This document shows, in pieces, positions 27,692 through 37,142 of a stretch of 64,000 nt of DNA; within the stretch, counting starts at the first letter, position 1; each line of letters opens with the position of its first letter. The notes beneath the pieces are model-generated. The model searched no databases. It was not told where the DNA came from and saw only the letters and a program-made list of their open reading frames with translations. Made by a program: the position numbers and the translations under genes. The stretch is from Candidatus Melainabacteria bacterium (GTDB taxonomy: Bacteria > Cyanobacteriota > Vampirovibrionia > Obscuribacterales > Obscuribacteraceae), in contig JACRFZ010000092.1 of assembly GCA_016212515.1 (NCBI GenBank), positions 1-64,000 of the forward strand, given 5' to 3'.

Positions 27692-28480
27692 TTATTTCTT
27701 CTTGAGGTAGCTGTCCAGCATGGAGCCGAAAGCTTCACCCATGATAGGTCCGGCCTGGTTATGCAAAACTTTGCCGCCCTGGTCTAGCACAACAGTGGTG
27801 GGATAACTCGTTACGCCGTATTGAGCAACCATTTCAGCATTACTGCTGTCTGCCACATTCAAGCGGGTAAACTCAAGATCTTTGTACTTTTGCTTGGCGT
27901 CATCCCAGGTAGACTCCATGGCTGCCGAACCGGGGCTGGAATCACTGTAGAACATAATGACACGCTTGATGTTGGGCAGCACTTTCTTAGCGTCTTTGCC
28001 GTCTTTAGCATCAGCCTTTCCATCAGTCTTGCCGGCGGCTGCCGTTTTGGCCGCCCCGGCCGGACCATCCACCAATCCTGGAGTTGCTGTCGCGACAGCA
28101 GTACTAGCGCCGGAAGCTCTCACACCACCATAACGCACGGTAACTTTCTCAAGCTGATTGAGCCCGGTCTGGGCATTGGCTTTCAGTGAGGGGTGTCCGA
28201 TTTCCAATACTTTTTGATAGTGCAGCTTGGCTTCGCCGACTCTGGCCAGACACTGATTACAAAGGGCCATGTAATAGTGGCACAAACCATCATTGGGCTT
28301 GGCTTTGGCAAATTCTTTCAAGTCGTTGAGGGCACCCTGGTAGTCTTTAGCGTTGTATTTCTTTATAGCCCCCTGCATATCCGGTGCCGAAAGGGCAGCC
28401 CCGCCAACCGTCAAAGCCAAAGATATTGACAGTCCCAGTGTCCTTGCTTGCAAATCTAGTTGGCGCTTGCTCAATTTCAT
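27692..28480 (-). CDS. Secreted TPR plus thioredoxin-fold protein lacking the CxxC motif
   Basis: 262 residues: signal sequence (about 12-31), two or three TPR-like helices (33-112), an Ala/Gly/Lys/Asp-rich linker (120-166) and a thioredoxin fold (168-262). The fold keeps the VIMFYSDSS strand and the cis-Pro loop SYPT (Pro227), but the active-site CxxC is S182-P-G-S185. It cannot do disulfide exchange, so a chaperone or adaptor role in the periplasm is more likely than a redox role. Family length and order resemble TPR-containing thioredoxin-like proteins. Confidence 0.8.
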   Translation of the reverse strand: MKLSKRQLDLQARTLGLSISLALTVGGAALSAPDMQGAIKKYNAKDYQGALNDLKEFAKAKPNDGLCHYYMALCNQCLARVGEAKLHYQKVLEIGHPSLKANAQTGLNQLEKVTVRYGGVRASGASTAVATATPGLVDGPAGAAKTAAAGKTDGKADAKDGKDAKKVLPNIKRVIMFYSDSSPGSAAMESTWDDAKQKYKDLEFTRLNVADSSNAEMVAQYGVTSYPTTVVLDQGGKVLHNQAGPIMGEAFGSMLDSYLKKK

Positions 28481-28670
28481 TTTCTACCTGTACCTTCTTG
28501 ATTCGGCTTGATTCGATTCGCTTCAGTGACGGACAGTTACCGTCAAAATCAAACTCATGCTCTCACTTATGCCCCGGACCATTATCACTTGCATCTGCTT
28601 GATGATTTTCTCGACCATTATGTTCCCATCCGCTCTATTGTTGCTCACACCACCTGCTTGACCAAACTGC

Positions 28671-29723
28671 TCAACGACCCTGATACATGCGCCTGATTGT
28701 GTTGCCGTCCCGGTCACTGAGTTTGAATATGGGAGCCTTCCAGTACATTATGTCCTGCCCGGAAGGAGAGTGCCCGCCCATACCCAGGGCATGCCCGCAC
28801 TCATGCAAAGCCAGGTTATACAGAAGATTTTTGTCTTCTTGACTGTAATAACTGCCGTCGTAGCCGCGACAACTGAGCAGGCTCTTGGATTGCTTGAGCA
28901 TATTGGGTTCGGAAGGCTCATCCACGCCGCTGGTATAGCCGCCCGAACCAACGGCGATCTGCCCGCCGGCTGTCGGTCTGGTCACTATGTAATCGGCACC
29001 GCTGGCACTGTTCCAGGTCATGAAGCGCACCGGAGAACCCGAGACATTGGTCCAGCAGTTGATGGCCCGCCAGATCAAATCGCGCAAATCGGAAGACCAG
29101 CCGGACTCCTGGCTGTCATCGATAAAGACTTTCAAGGGCATTTTTCGCAGGTCCCAGAGCTTCATGGGACCGGCATCGTCCATATAGTCGGAACTGCGAG
29201 GATTGACCGTGCCCCGCCAGCGTACCAGATTGACCAGTTCCTGCCCTATCTGAGAGTCATAACTGCCGTTCAGGCCGCTGTCGGCACTATTGCCTCCATA
29301 AGAGGCATACTGAGCCGCTTTCAGATAATAGTCGCGAGACCAGCCGTAGTCTTGTGTAGCCTGATCAAAATGCCCGGCTACATCGTTGGCGATAGCCCGC
29401 CCGAAATATGCATCGGCACGCCCCTGCACGGCATCATAGGGCAGGAGATTGATGGCCTGCGTATAGGCAGAGACCGCCTGCTCATAATTACCGCTCTGGA
29501 CCAGGCTTTCGCCCTCATGTTGGTATGACTGAGCCTGCTGGTTGAACCCGTAGAAAAGGGCAAACGCCGGTGGGCTGCTTGCCGCAAATCCGCCCAGCCA
29601 AAGGGACAGAAAAAGGGAAGCAAACTTGCACCGCCGAGCGGCCTGACCGTACTTACTACCTGCTGAGAACATCAAATACCCGCCATTGTCCCATTCGGCA
29701 CGGGGAAGCCGGCTAACGGCCAT
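28671..29723 (-). CDS. Secreted matrixin-type zinc metalloprotease with TPR region
   Basis: 350 residues. A hydrophobic segment at about 34-55 acts as signal peptide; a shorter start at ATG 29672 would place it nearer the N-terminus. Residues 60-150 contain TPR-like repeats (HEGESLVQSGNYEQAVSAYTQAI). The C-terminal domain has H307-E-x-x-H311-x-x-G-x-x-H317 (HECGHALGMGGH) and a DIMYW Met-turn, the metzincin/matrixin signature with all three zinc histidines and the catalytic Glu. It should be an active peptidase outside the cytoplasm; the target is unknown. Confidence 0.82.
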   Translation of the reverse strand: MAVSRLPRAEWDNGGYLMFSAGSKYGQAARRCKFASLFLSLWLGGFAASSPPAFALFYGFNQQAQSYQHEGESLVQSGNYEQAVSAYTQAINLLPYDAVQGRADAYFGRAIANDVAGHFDQATQDYGWSRDYYLKAAQYASYGGNSADSGLNGSYDSQIGQELVNLVRWRGTVNPRSSDYMDDAGPMKLWDLRKMPLKVFIDDSQESGWSSDLRDLIWRAINCWTNVSGSPVRFMTWNSASGADYIVTRPTAGGQIAVGSGGYTSGVDEPSEPNMLKQSKSLLSCRGYDGSYYSQEDKNLLYNLALHECGHALGMGGHSPSGQDIMYWKAPIFKLSDRDGNTIRRMYQGR

Positions 29724-29861
29724 GACACCAGGTGGTGCTACTCAGTCGAACTCCCGAGCCGAGCTCCCAAGTCGAGCTATAGTATACCGCCGGGTCAAAC
29801 CTGGGCAAAGCGAAAGAAGGGATGATTGGACCTCTATCTAATGCCAAGAGCCGACAAATAA

Positions 29862-29870
29862 TGCTATAAA
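29862..29870 (+). promoter_or_regulatory. Possible extended -10 promoter element
   Basis: TGCTATAAA, an extended -10 box, lies about 110 bases before the gene at 29981. No good -35 box is present at 17 bases, as expected for extended -10 promoters. A weak candidate. Confidence 0.35.
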
Positions 29871-29980
29871 CGCCTGGTTACCATAGGGTTTAGACAGGCA
29901 TTTTCAAGAGCCTGACAAGATCCAAGCAGACTTAAGAAGCCTATCAAACAGCCTCAACGCCATATCTACTGGGGGAGCAC

Positions 29981-30886
29981 ATGCCAACTTCTACAAAAGT
30001 GCAAAATTACTTCGGTCTGACCGCGCAGCAGGCTGAAAATGATAACGCACGGGCGGTAATAATTCCCGCGCCCTATGAAACCCTGGCTAAAGGCTCAAAA
30101 GACGCTGCCAAAGCCATATTAGAAGCCAGCCAGGAGCTGGAGCTTTTTGATGACGAACTCTGGGTCGAACCGTACAAAATCGGTATTCACTCCCAGTCGC
30201 CGCTAAAAATCGAAACCGTCGACCATGAGAGCGAAAACCCCTTCAAAGAAGTTACCGATGCCGTGAAACCGGTGGTGGAAATGGATCGTTTCCCGGTTGT
30301 CATCGGCGGCGAGCGTTCCATCAGCCTGGGCTCGGTCAATGCCTGCCTTGATAAATACCCCAATCTTTCAGTCTTGATGCTGGGCAGCCAGGCCGACTTG
30401 CGCTCGGAAGTGGACGGCAACCCCTATGCCCTGGGCACCACAACCTACTGCCTGCATACCAGCCTCAAAACTCCCAACATAGTGCAAGCCGGCACCCGCA
30501 ATATTAGCTGGGAAGAAGTGGCCTGGCTGGAAAAAGAACAACCGGCCATCAACATCTTCTGGGCTCGCAACCAGGACAAATGGGACTTCAATGAAATCGT
30601 GAGCGGCCTCTCCGAAAATGTCCTGGTTTCCATTGACATGAGCGTGCTTGATCCTTCCCTCATGCCCGCCGTGCACCATCCCGAACCGGGCGGCTGGTCC
30701 TGGTATCCCCTCTTGGACCTGCTCAAGCTGGTCTGCGTCAGGAAAAACGTGGTAGCCGCGGAAGTCACCGGTTTGACTCCCATTAAGAACCTGGCAGCGC
30801 CCAATTACCTTGCCGCCAACCTGGTTTATAAGCTTATAGGCTACCGCTTCGCCCTGGATCTGGGCGTCAGCAAGAAGTATCTCTAA
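29981..30886 (+). CDS. Ureohydrolase (agmatinase/arginase) homologue without a full metal site
   Basis: 301 residues with the fold signatures of the arginase/agmatinase family, which normally uses two Mn2+ bound by six residues in GGDHS, DAHxD and SxDxDxxDP motifs. Here these read GGERS (109-113, ligand His replaced by Arg112), GSQAD (135-139, Asp and His replaced by Gly135 and Gln137, Asp139 kept) and SIDMSVLDP (217-225, Asp219 kept, second Asp replaced by Ser221). Four of six ligands are gone, while length, the PEPGGW segment and the overall fold are kept. It is probably not a manganese hydrolase but a binding or regulatory relative. It lies four bases from the convergent kdpE stop. Confidence 0.82.
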   Translation: MPTSTKVQNYFGLTAQQAENDNARAVIIPAPYETLAKGSKDAAKAILEASQELELFDDELWVEPYKIGIHSQSPLKIETVDHESENPFKEVTDAVKPVVEMDRFPVVIGGERSISLGSVNACLDKYPNLSVLMLGSQADLRSEVDGNPYALGTTTYCLHTSLKTPNIVQAGTRNISWEEVAWLEKEQPAINIFWARNQDKWDFNEIVSGLSENVLVSIDMSVLDPSLMPAVHHPEPGGWSWYPLLDLLKLVCVRKNVVAAEVTGLTPIKNLAAPNYLAANLVYKLIGYRFALDLGVSKKYL

Positions 30887-30889
30887 AGT

Positions 30890-31636
30890 TCAAACCTGAC
30901 TGCGCAAGCGATAGCCAACACCAGGTTCAGTAATCAAATAGCGAGGATTAGCAGGATCTTTCTCAAGCTTGCGGCGCAATTGTGCCATATATACGCGCAG
31001 GTAATGGGATTCATCTTGATAAGCAGCCCCCCATACTTCCTTAAGTAAGTGATTATGGGTCAACACCCGGTCCTGATATCGGGACAAAGCCACCAACAGA
31101 CGAAACTCAATCGGGGTCAGGTGCACCTCCTGTTCAGCCAGAAAAACCCGCCGGTGTACAAGGTCAAGCAGAACATCGCCAAACTGAACCGTCGATGGTC
31201 TTGCTCCTTCGCTGTCACGGGGCACCCGCAAAGCCACTCTGATGCGGGCAAGCAATTCTCCCACTCCGAAGGGCTTGGTCAAATAATCATTGGCGCCGGC
31301 ATCCAGCGCGTCTACTTTGTCCTTCTCCTGACCACGGGCGGAAAGCACAATTATCGGCACCTGGCACCACTCCCGCACCTGTTTGGTAACTTCCAGTCCA
31401 TCCAGATCTGGCAAGCCAAGATCAAGAATAACCAGATCCGGTCTCAGTGTAGCTACTAGAGCCAGCCCTTCATTGCCGCAGATTGCTTCTACAAACTTGT
31501 AGCCGTGATCAGCAAGTGTAAGTTTCAGAAATCGCCTGATTGGCGCTTCATCTTCAACCACCAGTATTGTGGCAGATGGTCTACCGCTGGTAACTGCACC
31601 ATCGAGACTCTCTTCCAGTTTGGAAAGCTCATTCAT
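30890..31636 (-). CDS. kdpE: Response regulator KdpE
   Basis: 248 residues, OmpR/PhoB type: receiver with acidic pocket ED at 28-29, phospho-acceptor Asp72 and a conserved Lys (KPFG), then a winged-helix DNA-binding domain (about 148-246) ending in YLITEPGVGYRL. It has about 20 extra N-terminal residues compared with many KdpE proteins. It follows kdpD by 15 bases in the kdp operon and should activate it when phosphorylated by KdpD at low K+. Confidence 0.93.
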   Translation of the reverse strand: MNELSKLEESLDGAVTSGRPSATILVVEDEAPIRRFLKLTLADHGYKFVEAICGNEGLALVATLRPDLVILDLGLPDLDGLEVTKQVREWCQVPIIVLSARGQEKDKVDALDAGANDYLTKPFGVGELLARIRVALRVPRDSEGARPSTVQFGDVLLDLVHRRVFLAEQEVHLTPIEFRLLVALSRYQDRVLTHNHLLKEVWGAAYQDESHYLRVYMAQLRRKLEKDPANPRYLITEPGVGYRLRSQV

Positions 31637-31651
31637 GGAATACTCCTTGCC

Positions 31652-34378
31652 TCACGGCGTCGGCGAATAGTCATCACTGCCCGGCAGGGAAAACTGAAAG
31701 GAAGCCCCACCCGACGGTCGCGGCTCCACCCAAATTTTTCCGCCGTGGGCATCGACTATTCCTGCACATATACTCAATCCCAATCCCACACCGGTCTGAC
31801 CGACAGGAGCTGCCCCCGGCTCAGTCGCTCCAGCCCGGTAGAACTTATTAAAAATGAGCCGGGCAGCCTCAGACGATACACCAGGTCCCTCATCTTCTAC
31901 AGCAATGATCACCTGCGCTCCGCCCGGCTGCCCTTCAGGCAAATACCAAGACCTGACTGCGATAGCCGAACCGGCAGGTGTGTACTTGAGCGCATTCTCC
32001 AACAAATTCAACATAACCTGCTGAATAAGAGCGGCATCTACTTTCACAAGTGGAAGATTCTCGGCGACTTGTGTATGAACCTTACGATTGGACAACTCCC
32101 TGGAAAATACACTCAGGGCGCTGCCAATCAACTCCTCCACCGGATGTAGCTGTAGATTGAGCACGAGAGCACCGGACTGCAATCTGGTCATATCGAGCAA
32201 ATTTCCGACCAGGCGATTGAGGCGAGCCGATTGCTCACAAATTTCTCCGGCAAGTTCCTTACAATCATGGATATCGAGGTTTTCGCTGCCTTCCAGAATG
32301 CTGCTGGCCGCACCGGCAATAGTGGCAAGAGGCGTGCGTAAATCATGAGAAACCGAGCTAAGCAGACTATTGCGAAGCTGCTCGGTTTTCACCAAAAGCC
32401 TGGCTTCATCATTTTCGCGGGAGAGGCTGGCGCGTTCACAGGCCACTGCCATCTGATTAGCAAAGGTTTCAAGCAGATGAAGTTGTTCTGGAGCCTGGAA
32501 GCGCCGCCCGTCTCTGGGGGCAACCGCCAGAACCCCCAACACCTTTCCAAGTCCGGCAAGAGGCAAATAACGAGCATCGGAGCCAGGCAAAGTAGGTGTA
32601 CCAAGTCCTGCAGCCTGTCGATTCTTGTAAGACCAGACTGCCACCCCGTCATCGATTACGCCAAGACCGGCTGCACCAGCCGGTCTATGCACTATGGGCG
32701 TAGCCGCCGCCCCACTCTCAAATTGAATAAAGGCCGTACTGCTCTCAAAAAGCTCGGCAATGTGGGCGAGACCGACCTGAATGATATCTTCCGGACTGAG
32801 AGTGGATGAAAGGTTGCGACTGAGTGAATAGAGGGCAGCCGTGCGCCGCTCCTTGTCACGAGCGGCATCTATCTGCATGCGTACCCGGCTGGTGAGCGTG
32901 CTTATCACCAGAGCAATGGTCAGCATGACGGCAAATGTCAGCAAGTATTGCGTATCCGAGACGGCAAAAGTCAGAAACGGCGGCACGAAGAAAAAGTCGA
33001 AAGCAGCCACACTCAGTACTGAAGCCAACACCGATGGTCCTCTTCCACAACTGTGAGAAACCAGCACCACCGCCAGAATATAGACCATTACCAGGTTGGA
33101 TAGCTCAAAATGATCTCTCATCAAAGCGGCAATACCGGTGGCTGCCGCAACAACCATAATCGCCTTCATATAATTAGAAGGGCGACTGGAGCGAGGTCCA
33201 TTCCAGTAGTTACCGACACCGGGCTCCTTCTCCAATACATCGCCGCTGATTACATAAACATCCACAGCGCCGCTCATTCTGACAATCTCGTCCACCACCG
33301 AACCTTTGAGAAGCTCTCGCCAACGGGGCAAGACCGGCTTACCGATGACAATTTTGGAGAAATTATTGCGCCTGGCGAATTCTGTTATCTCTCTGGCTAT
33401 TCCTTCCCCAGAAAGTTCTACCGTCTGCGCTCCCAGTTCTTCAGCCAGGCTGAGAGTGCGAAACAGCCTGGTCTTTGCCGCTTCAGAGAGGCTGCCATGA
33501 CCGCTTGTTTCAACATAAGCCACAGTCCACTGAGCCTTGAGGGCATCAGCCATACGCCTAGCAGCCCGCACCAGTCGTATAGATAAGGGTGAAGCACTCA
33601 CACAAACCAGAATTCGTTCGCAAGCCGGCCAGGTGGCGGTGATCATATGAGACTGCCGATAGCGCAACATCTGCATGTCTACGTGTTGAGCCGTATAACG
33701 GAGAGCAAGCTCTCTCAAAGCAATCAGATTGCCTTTGCGGAAAAAATTAGCGAGGGCATCCTCGGCCCTGACGGGAAGGTAAACTTTTCCTTCCTTCAGG
33801 CGCTGAATCAACTCGTCCGGCGGCAGATCCACCAATTCAATCTCCAGGGCACTATCGAGAACCAGGTCAGGCACTCGCTCCTGCACCAGGACCCCGGTAA
33901 TCTGGGAAACCACATCGTGCAAACTTTCAATATGCTGCACATTCAAGGTGGTGTACACATCAATGCCCGCTTCGATCAGTTCCTGCACATCCTGCCAGCG
34001 CTTGGTGTGCCTGCTGCCAGGCACATTGGTGTGAGCCAGCTCATCGACAATTAAGAGCGAAGGCTTCCTGCCCAATGCCAGATCCAGATCGAACTCTTCC
34101 AGGTTGCCGCCTTTGTAGGCAATCGCCCTGCGAGGTAAGACCTCGAAACCTTCCAGCAAGGCGGCCGTCTCCAGTCTGCCATGGGTTTCCACATAGCCAA
34201 TCACCACATCCAGCCCACTCTCCTTCAGCTTGGCAGCGGCGCTGAGCATGGAAAAGGTCTTACCGACCCCAGCCGAAAAGCCGAAGAAAATCTTCAGCCG
34301 CCCGCGTCCTTTCTCAGCCTCCTCTTCTTTAAGGCGGGCAAGAAACTCCTGGGGATGTGGTCTTTCATCTATTATCAC
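31652..34378 (-). CDS. kdpD: Sensor histidine kinase KdpD
   Basis: 908 residues, full-length for KdpD. Order: N-terminal KdpD domain with Walker A GFSAGVGKT (33-41) and a VDELAHTN segment; universal-stress-protein-like domain (about 245-370); four membrane helices (about 400-500, DUF4118); GAF-like region (about 530-650); HisKA with His678 in SHDLRTPL; and HATPase with a GVGLGLSIC G-box. It senses K+ limitation or turgor and phosphorylates KdpE. Its start overlaps the end of kdpC by 14 bases, indicating translational coupling of pump and sensor genes. Confidence 0.95.
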   Translation of the reverse strand: MIIDERPHPQEFLARLKEEEAEKGRGRLKIFFGFSAGVGKTFSMLSAAAKLKESGLDVVIGYVETHGRLETAALLEGFEVLPRRAIAYKGGNLEEFDLDLALGRKPSLLIVDELAHTNVPGSRHTKRWQDVQELIEAGIDVYTTLNVQHIESLHDVVSQITGVLVQERVPDLVLDSALEIELVDLPPDELIQRLKEGKVYLPVRAEDALANFFRKGNLIALRELALRYTAQHVDMQMLRYRQSHMITATWPACERILVCVSASPLSIRLVRAARRMADALKAQWTVAYVETSGHGSLSEAAKTRLFRTLSLAEELGAQTVELSGEGIAREITEFARRNNFSKIVIGKPVLPRWRELLKGSVVDEIVRMSGAVDVYVISGDVLEKEPGVGNYWNGPRSSRPSNYMKAIMVVAAATGIAALMRDHFELSNLVMVYILAVVLVSHSCGRGPSVLASVLSVAAFDFFFVPPFLTFAVSDTQYLLTFAVMLTIALVISTLTSRVRMQIDAARDKERRTAALYSLSRNLSSTLSPEDIIQVGLAHIAELFESSTAFIQFESGAAATPIVHRPAGAAGLGVIDDGVAVWSYKNRQAAGLGTPTLPGSDARYLPLAGLGKVLGVLAVAPRDGRRFQAPEQLHLLETFANQMAVACERASLSRENDEARLLVKTEQLRNSLLSSVSHDLRTPLATIAGAASSILEGSENLDIHDCKELAGEICEQSARLNRLVGNLLDMTRLQSGALVLNLQLHPVEELIGSALSVFSRELSNRKVHTQVAENLPLVKVDAALIQQVMLNLLENALKYTPAGSAIAVRSWYLPEGQPGGAQVIIAVEDEGPGVSSEAARLIFNKFYRAGATEPGAAPVGQTGVGLGLSICAGIVDAHGGKIWVEPRPSGGASFQFSLPGSDDYSPTP

Positions 34379-34946
34379 GGCCGTAAGCCTTATCCAAAGC
34401 TGAATTTAACAACACTATATTCACCCTTGGCTCGCCCAAGAACCCCAGGGTGCGAGGCTCGATCCTCCTGCGCACCAGGGCCTCAACATCACGCACAGGC
34501 AGCCGGCGTGCAGCGGCGACAAGGGGTGCCTGAGCAAGAGCAGCACTCGGACTCAAATGGGGATCCAATCCACTGGCAGAGGCAGTCACCAGGTCCACCG
34601 GCACGGCACCGCTAAGACCGGACCGGCGCCACAGTTTGACTCTTTCCTCCACGGCGTCCACAAAGGTTTTATTGCTTGCGGCCAGATTGGAGCCGCAAGA
34701 AGCCGCCCCATTATAGGGTGCCGTCGTGGCAGACGGTCTACAGTGGAAATAACGAGCTTCCTTGAATTCCTGCCCAACCAAGGTCGAACCGCGCACGGCT
34801 CCACTTTCATCAACCATGAGTGAGCCGCCGGCCTGGTGCGGGAAGAATAGCCCGGCCAAACCCATCACCAAAAGAGGGTAAACAAGACCGGTAAGTATTG
34901 TCATAGCCAGGAGCAACAATAAAGCAGGTAACGACTCTTTCAACAT
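34365..34946 (-). CDS. kdpC: K+-transporting ATPase subunit KdpC
   Basis: 193 residues, one N-terminal membrane helix (about 8-32), then the periplasmic domain with typical SLMVDESGAVRGSTLVGQ, YFHCRPSAT and SASGLDPHLSPSAA segments. KdpC assists K+ binding and assembly of the KdpFABC complex. It starts 21 bases after kdpB and overlaps kdpD. Confidence 0.95.
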   Translation of the reverse strand: MLKESLPALLLLLAMTILTGLVYPLLVMGLAGLFFPHQAGGSLMVDESGAVRGSTLVGQEFKEARYFHCRPSATTAPYNGAASCGSNLAASNKTFVDAVEERVKLWRRSGLSGAVPVDLVTASASGLDPHLSPSAALAQAPLVAAARRLPVRDVEALVRRRIEPRTLGFLGEPRVNIVLLNSALDKAYGRDNR

Positions 34947-34967
34947 CTGAAAACCACCGGTAGAAAA

Positions 34968-37142
34968 CTAAACCAGATGAAATACGACCAGGAGCATGTC
35001 TATCAGTTTGATGCCTATAAATGGCGCCAGAACACCGCCCACTCCGTAGACAAGGAGATTATCCCGCAGCAACACCGATGCTCCCACTGGGCGATAGGGA
35101 ACACCTCTCAAGGCCAGAGGCAAAAGAAAGAGGATGATTAAAGCGTTGAAGATGACAGCCGACAAAACGGCGCTCTCGGGGCTGGCCAGACCCATGACGT
35201 TCAGTTTATCCAGCACTGGATAAGTGGAGGCAAAGGCCGCAGGAATGATGGCAAAGTACTTGGCGATATCATTGGCAATACTGAAGGTGGTCAGAGAGCC
35301 TCTGGTCATGAGCAACTGTTTGCCGATTTCCACTATTGCAATCAACTTAGTGGGTGAAGAATCCAGATCAACCATGTTGCAAGCTTCCTTTGCAGCCTGA
35401 GTACCGGTGTTCATAGCCACGGCCACATCAGCCTGAGCAAGAGCGGGAGCATCGTTTGTACCATCTCCGGTCATAGCCACAAGTCGACCGCCTGACTGCG
35501 CTTCTCGAATGAGAGCTAACTTGTCTTCCGGCGTAGCCTCAGCCAGATAGTCGTCTACCCCGGCTTCTGCCGCTATGGCTGCGGCAGTAAGAGGATTATC
35601 GCCGGTTATCATCACAGTCTTAATTCCCATGGCCCTCAGTTCCGCGAACCTTTCTTTGATACCTCCCTTGACAATATCTTTCAGTTGCACCACCCCCAGC
35701 ACCCGGCCAGCATCGGCTACAACCAGCGGCGTACCGCCCTGGCGGGCTACCGCATCGGCGTCCTCCTTCACTTTCTCTGGCATGACAGCCCCCAGTGAGA
35801 GCACATGGCGCTCAATGGCATCAAAGGCTCCTTTGCGAATCGACCTCCCCTCAAGATCAGCGCCGCTCATGCGGGTCTGAGCGCTGAACGGTACGAAGTG
35901 CGCCGACAATTCCTGTAAGTTCCGTTCGCGCAATTCAAACTTCTGTTTAGCAAGAATTACGATACTTCTGCCTTCCGGAGTTTCATCAGAAAGCGAAGCA
36001 AGCTGGGCAGCATCAGCGAGCTGCTCCGCACTTACCCCCGGTGCCGGTAGAAAGGCCGCCGCCTGTCGGTTACCGAGGGTGATGGTGCCGGTTTTATCCA
36101 AGAGCAGCATATCCACATCACCGGCGGCTTCCACCGCCCGCCCCGACATAGCGATGACATTGGCCTTGATCAATCTATCCATGCCGGCGATACCTATGGC
36201 CGAAAGAAGACCGCCGATAGTGGTAGGAATCAAACAAACCAAAAGCGCCACTAGGACCGTCAGGGTGATGGGCTGAGCACCGGCACCGGAAAGCCCGCCC
36301 TGAGCCAGCTTCACGCTGAAGACGGAAAAGGGATAGAGTGTGAAAGTAACAAGCAGAAACACCAGGGTCAAGGTAGTGAGAAGAATATTGAGAGCAATCT
36401 CATTGGGCGTCTTCTGCCGCTTAGCGCCCTCAACCATACTGATCATGCGATCCAGAAAGGTCTCACCCGGACTGCTGGTTATCTTGATCAAAAGCCAGTC
36501 CGACAAAACCCTGGTACCACCGGTGACGGCACTGCGGTCACCACCACTCTCCCTGATCACAGGAGCACTTTCCCCGGTGATGGCACTTTCATCCACCGAG
36601 GCCATTCCTTCCACTACTTCGCCGTCGCATGGAATTACATGACCGGCTTCCACCAAGACCACGTCGCCCTTAGCCAGAGCACTGGAAGATACCTCCACAG
36701 TCTGAAAGCGAGCGCAGCCCACAACACCGGTTTCGGCAGCGGCACCATTATCTAGCACCTTCCGCGCTGCCACGTCCTTGCGAGCCTGACGCAAGGAAGC
36801 AGCCTGGGCCTTACCCCGACCTTCAGCCATGGCCTCAGCAAAATTGGAAAAGATGACCGTAAACCACAGCCAAATAGAAATGGAGAGCACGAACCAGGGT
36901 GTCGATTCTTTCACATACCCGGTGCAAACCAAAATATAGAGTGCCGTGGTCAGTAAACTACCAAGCTCAACCACGAACATCACCGGGTTGCGTAACTGTT
37001 GCCGGGGATCAAGTTTCCGTAAGGACTCCAGCATCGCTTTACCAAGAAGCTCGGTTTGGAACAGAGATGAAGCAGTGGCGCGAGAGCCGGCCAGGCTGGC
37101 TCTATCACCGCGCGGAAGGGCCAAATCGTTATCTCTGGTCAT
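34968..37142 (-). CDS. kdpB: K+-transporting P-type ATPase subunit KdpB
   Basis: The catalytic P-type ATPase subunit, 724 residues. Seen: the TGES actuator motif in [12 protein letters not shown], phosphorylated Asp349 in [25 protein letters not shown] and the [11 protein letters not shown] hinge. It has about 40 extra residues at the N-terminus compared with the usual 680 or so, Ser/Ala/Arg-rich, ahead of the membrane part. Its ATG overlaps the kdpA stop by four bases. Confidence 0.96.
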   Translation of the reverse strand: MTRDNDLALPRGDRASLAGSRATASSLFQTELLGKAMLESLRKLDPRQQLRNPVMFVVELGSLLTTALYILVCTGYVKESTPWFVLSISIWLWFTVIFSNFAEAMAEGRGKAQAASLRQARKDVAARKVLDNGAAAETGVVGCARFQTVEVSSSALAKGDVVLVEAGHVIPCDGEVVEGMASVDESAITGESAPVIRESGGDRSAVTGGTRVLSDWLLIKITSSPGETFLDRMISMVEGAKRQKTPNEIALNILLTTLTLVFLLVTFTLYPFSVFSVKLAQGGLSGAGAQPITLTVLVALLVCLIPTTIGGLLSAIGIAGMDRLIKANVIAMSGRAVEAAGDVDMLLLDKTGTITLGNRQAAAFLPAPGVSAEQLADAAQLASLSDETPEGRSIVILAKQKFELRERNLQELSAHFVPFSAQTRMSGADLEGRSIRKGAFDAIERHVLSLGAVMPEKVKEDADAVARQGGTPLVVADAGRVLGVVQLKDIVKGGIKERFAELRAMGIKTVMITGDNPLTAAAIAAEAGVDDYLAEATPEDKLALIREAQSGGRLVAMTGDGTNDAPALAQADVAVAMNTGTQAAKEACNMVDLDSSPTKLIAIVEIGKQLLMTRGSLTTFSIANDIAKYFAIIPAAFASTYPVLDKLNVMGLASPESAVLSAVIFNALIILFLLPLALRGVPYRPVGASVLLRDNLLVYGVGGVLAPFIGIKLIDMLLVVFHLV

